From the NCBI GenBank assembly GCA_007694905.1, contig REEU01000181.1, positions 1 to 41,290 on the forward strand: DNA of 41,290 nucleotides, read 5' to 3'. A model generated the notes under the pieces. It saw only the letters and a program-made list of their open reading frames with translations, did no database searches and was not told the DNA's origin. Both the position numbers and the translations under genes were made by a program. Shown here one piece after another: positions 37,063-41,290 of the stretch (positions within the stretch are counted from its first letter, which is position 1; every line of letters begins with the position of its first letter). This stretch comes from Gammaproteobacteria bacterium. GTDB lineage: Bacteria > Pseudomonadota > Gammaproteobacteria > Pseudomonadales > Azotimanducaceae.

Positions 37063-38907
37063 ATGTCCGGACGCATCCCCCAGGACTTCATCAATGACCT
37101 GCTCGAGCGGGTCGACATCAGCGAAGTCATCGGGGCGCGCGTCGAGCTGAAGAAGGCCGGCAGCGAGTACAAGGGGCTGTGCCCCTTCCACACCGAGAAG
37201 ACCCCGTCCTTCCACGTCATTCCAGACAAAGGCTTCTATCACTGCTTCGGCTGCGGGGCGAACGGCACCGCGCTCAGCTTCCTGCTCGAGCACGAACGGA
37301 TGCCGTTCCAGGATGCCATTGCCTATCTCGCCGGCCTCGCCGGCGTCGAGGTCCCGAAGGAAGCAGCGCCAACCCCGCGGGATGATCGCCGCGGCCGCCT
37401 GCTCGACATGGTGGATCGTGCGGATCGCTGGTTCCGGCAGCAGCTCGTTCAGCATGCCGAGCGCGCCACCGCTGTCGATTACCTCCGGCGCCGTGGGGTC
37501 GATGGCGCAGTGGCTAAGACCTTCGGCATCGGGTTCGCGCCGCCTGGGCGCCGGGGTTTGCTCGAAGCGCTCGGGACCGACGACGAGCAGCGGCGACTGC
37601 TGCTCGAGACCGGGCTCATCGGCCAGGCGGATGACGGCAGCTACTACGACCGCTTCCGCAATCGCATCACCTTCCCCATCCGCGACACCCGTGGCCGGCC
37701 CATCGCCTTCGGCGGCCGCATCCTCGGTGACGGCCAGCCCAAGTACCTGAACTCCCCCGAGTCGCCCCTGTTCCATAAGGGCCGGGAGCTCTACGGCTTC
37801 TGGGAATGCCGGCAGGCGGTCCGGGACCCGGAGCGGGTCCTGCTGGTGGAGGGTTACATGGACGTGGTGGGCCTGGCTCAGGGTGGTGTGCCCGAAGCCT
37901 GCGCCAGCCTCGGCACCGCGGCGACCCGGGACCATCTGGAGAAACTGTTCCGCCTCGCACCGGAAGTGGTGTTCTGCTTCGACGGTGACGCAGCCGGCCT
38001 GCGTGCCGCCTGGAAGGCCGCCCGCACGGCGCTGGAAGTGCTCGAAGACGGTCGCGAGATCCGCCTGCTGTTCCTGCCGGCGGGCGAGGATCCGGACTCC
38101 CTGATCCGCAAGGAGGGCGCGGACGCGTTCCGGACCCGGCTCGCGCAGGCGACACCGTTCTCCGAGTACCTCTATGGCGAGCTTTCCCGTGATCTGGACC
38201 TCGCCGCCCTGGATGGCCGCGCCCGGCTGGCTCATCTGGCCCGGCCCATGCTGGAACAGATCCCCGGCCGTCTGGTCAAAAGCCTCATGCTCGGCCGGCT
38301 CGCGGAACTCGCGCGCATGCCGGTGGAGGAGCTGCAGCGGATATTCCAGGGTGCCCGGCAGGTCGAACCTGCCATGGAATTGCCCCGGGAGCCGGAGCCC
38401 GCGCCGCCGCGCCCCGAAACGGTGCGCCGCAGGGTCCGGGTCGCCCGGGAGGACACGGCCACCGCGCTGCTGCTGCGCCGCCCCGAACTGGCCGCGGAGG
38501 CCAGCGCCGAGGCGATGGAACGACTGGCGGCCCTGGATGCCCCGGGGAGCCGACCGGGTGTCCGCCTGTTGCGGGCCCTGGTGGCCCAGCTCCACGCCCA
38601 GCCGGACCTTCCGGCGGCTGTGCTCATCAGCGCCTGGCTGGGTACGCCCGAGCATGAACGCCTGGTGCGGCTGGCGGGCGGTGCTGGCCTGCCTGCTGGC
38701 GAGCTGGCGCAGGGTGAACGCGCCCTGCAGCAGTTTCGGGAAATCCTTGCCATGCTTCTGGACGAGGCGGCCGGGATGCGGCGTCAGATCCTGCTCGACA
38801 GGATCCGCACAGGCGAGGCGACGCCGGAGGAGCAGGCCGAATATTTCGCCCTCAAGCGGGCCTCTGCCGGGGTCAGGGAGGACAGCGCACCCGTAGCAAG
38901 GGGTTGA
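37063..38907 (+). CDS. dnaG: DNA primase
   Basis: DnaG lays down RNA primers for replication. The 614-residue protein has the N-terminal CHC2 zinc module (YKGLCPFHTEKTPSF ... GFYHCFGCGANG, residues about 36-66), the core with FRNRITFPIRDTRGRPIAFG and TOPRIM segments LLVEGYMDVVGLAQ and FCFDGDAAGLRAAWK, and a C-terminal DnaB-interacting helical region rich in Ala/Leu. Start ATG 37063 (MSGRIPQDFI) fits the family; a GTG six bases upstream is possible. It is followed 189 bases later by rpoD. Confidence 0.96.
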   Translation: MSGRIPQDFINDLLERVDISEVIGARVELKKAGSEYKGLCPFHTEKTPSFHVIPDKGFYHCFGCGANGTALSFLLEHERMPFQDAIAYLAGLAGVEVPKEAAPTPRDDRRGRLLDMVDRADRWFRQQLVQHAERATAVDYLRRRGVDGAVAKTFGIGFAPPGRRGLLEALGTDDEQRRLLLETGLIGQADDGSYYDRFRNRITFPIRDTRGRPIAFGGRILGDGQPKYLNSPESPLFHKGRELYGFWECRQAVRDPERVLLVEGYMDVVGLAQGGVPEACASLGTAATRDHLEKLFRLAPEVVFCFDGDAAGLRAAWKAARTALEVLEDGREIRLLFLPAGEDPDSLIRKEGADAFRTRLAQATPFSEYLYGELSRDLDLAALDGRARLAHLARPMLEQIPGRLVKSLMLGRLAELARMPVEELQRIFQGARQVEPAMELPREPEPAPPRPETVRRRVRVAREDTATALLLRRPELAAEASAEAMERLAALDAPGSRPGVRLLRALVAQLHAQPDLPAAVLISAWLGTPEHERLVRLAGGAGLPAGELAQGERALQQFREILAMLLDEAAGMRRQILLDRIRTGEATPEEQAEYFALKRASAGVREDSAPVARG

Positions 38908-38942
38908 ATCGGGTGGAATCACCCCCCAAATCAGGCTAAGAT
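38903..38942 (+). promoter_or_regulatory. Candidate heat-shock/housekeeping promoters of rpoD
   Basis: GTTGAAT at 38903-38909 followed by CCCCCAAAT at 38923-38931 (13-base spacing) resembles the sigma-32 consensus (CTTGAA / CCCCATnT). Overlapping it, TGGAAT (38914-38919) and TAAGAT (38937-38942) are 17 bases apart and could serve sigma-70. The -35 overlaps the dnaG stop codon. In E. coli rpoD also has a heat-shock promoter embedded at the end of dnaG, so the position is suggestive. Confidence 0.4.
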
Positions 38943-39096
38943 GTCGGGCTGCCCCGCGTCCACTCGAGCCGGTGAGGCTGCACCGGTGAGCGCGTGTCGA
39001 CGCCGCAGCAGGCGGTAACGATCCAGCCCCGGCCACAGATCTTCGGGACTCGGGACCTGGCAGTCCGGTCGCCGCGTCGTCACGCTGAGGAGCACC

Positions 39097-40977
<1,881 letters not shown>

Positions 40978-40982
40978 CCGCA

Positions 40983-41017
40983 CGCTTCCGCGGAAGCGCC
41001 ACGCTCCCGCGGAAGCG
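40983..41017. terminator. Tandem palindromes after rpoD
   Basis: CGCTTCCGCGGAAGCG (40983-40998) is a perfect palindrome; CGCTCCCGCGGAAGCG (41002-41017) repeats it with one change. They start 6 bases after the rpoD stop. No T-tract follows, so termination would be Rho-aided, or the hairpins protect the 3' end. Confidence 0.5.
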
Positions 41018-41048
41018 CGTCCATCCATGCGAGGCCCAGTGCGAGCCG

Positions 41049-41200
41049 ACGTCCGCGCAGCGGGCGTCGCGATCTGCATAACGCCAAGCTGCTGAATCAC
41101 TCCGCGCTCGCTGCGTCGCCTGCAGCTTCCCACAAGTCTCCGTTCGAGCGTTCCGCTGTGGGAGAGCCCAGGCCGCGCCCAGCGCGGACGGGCCGAGCTT
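41049..41200 (+). repeat. Interspersed hairpin repeat, copy E
   Basis: 41049-41073 matches the segment next to folB at 34756-34780. The family unit proper is 41094-41200, with arms TCCCACA (41128-41134) and TGTGGGAG (41157-41164), ending GGACGGGCCGAGCTT. Confidence 0.78.
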
Positions 41201-41224
41201 CCGGCGTCACGCCTTGTTCCAGAA

Positions 41225-41290
41225 CCAGTCCGCGCTCGCTGCGTCGCCTTCGGCGCCTGCAGTCTCCCACAATGTCCCGTTCGAGCGTTC
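41225..41290 (+). repeat. Interspersed hairpin repeat, copy F (cut by the window end)
   Basis: Starts CCAGTCCGCGCTCGCTGCG, then the CTTCGGCGCCTGCAGTCTCC segment and the left arm CTCCCACA. The right arm lies beyond the window. Confidence 0.75.

Overview
The window is a chromosomal segment of a high-GC gammaproteobacterium. Evidence includes the dusB-fis pair, a Vfr/CRP-type regulator beside a YhfA-type OsmC protein, the lptD-surA-pdxA-rsmA-apaH block facing amgK-murU, and the rpsU-yqeY-dnaG-rpoD macromolecular-synthesis cluster. Gene order and protein style recall Chromatiales/Ectothiorhodospiraceae or Pseudomonas relatives; the genus cannot be fixed by eye. No rRNA, tRNA, CRISPR array, insertion sequence or prophage gene was seen.

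Layout. 1-4811: dusB-fis, then purH-purD, all on the plus strand. 4812-12815: an accessory-looking island with a 512-base gene-free stretch, a 1484-residue FecR-domain exported protein with repeated beta-rich modules, a TPR plus outer-membrane-barrel protein of the Slam type, and a wrecked second FecR-type gene. 12940-18153: a cyclic-nucleotide-binding/rhodanese fusion, a Ycf46-like AAA ATPase, coq7, a VOC protein, a YhfA-like OsmC protein and crp. 18439-25726 (minus strand): amgK-murU-rpe-gph and trpE-trpG-trpD-trpC, with a possible Trp leader peptide before trpE. 25937-34462 (plus strand): lptD, surA, pdxA, rsmA, apaH, cca and a pteridine-reductase-like SDR, mostly overlapping or tightly spaced. 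34780-36161 (minus strand): tsaD-folB. 36282-40977: rpsU, yqeY, dnaG, rpoD.

Most of the window is core metabolism and information processing: tRNA modification and maturation (DusB, TsaD, Cca), purine and tryptophan synthesis, outer-membrane biogenesis (LptD, SurA), peptidoglycan recycling (AmgK, MurU), ribosome assembly (RsmA) and transcription/replication initiation (RpoD, DnaG). Four sites (14040-14156, 18172-18431, 34463-34780, 41049-41290) carry an interspersed, hairpin-rich repeat family in the same orientation. The first three lie between convergent genes and the last follows rpoD.

The most unusual locus is 5324-12773. A non-lipidated exported protein with an N-terminal FecR domain and several C-terminal modules ending in a TbpB-barrel-like glycine/phenylalanine motif is followed directly by a Slam-like translocon candidate. 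A second cargo-like gene beyond it has decayed by loss of its start, a large internal deletion and a nonsense codon. I read this as a candidate type XI-like secretion pair with an unusual FecR-headed cargo; that is inference from motifs and gene order.
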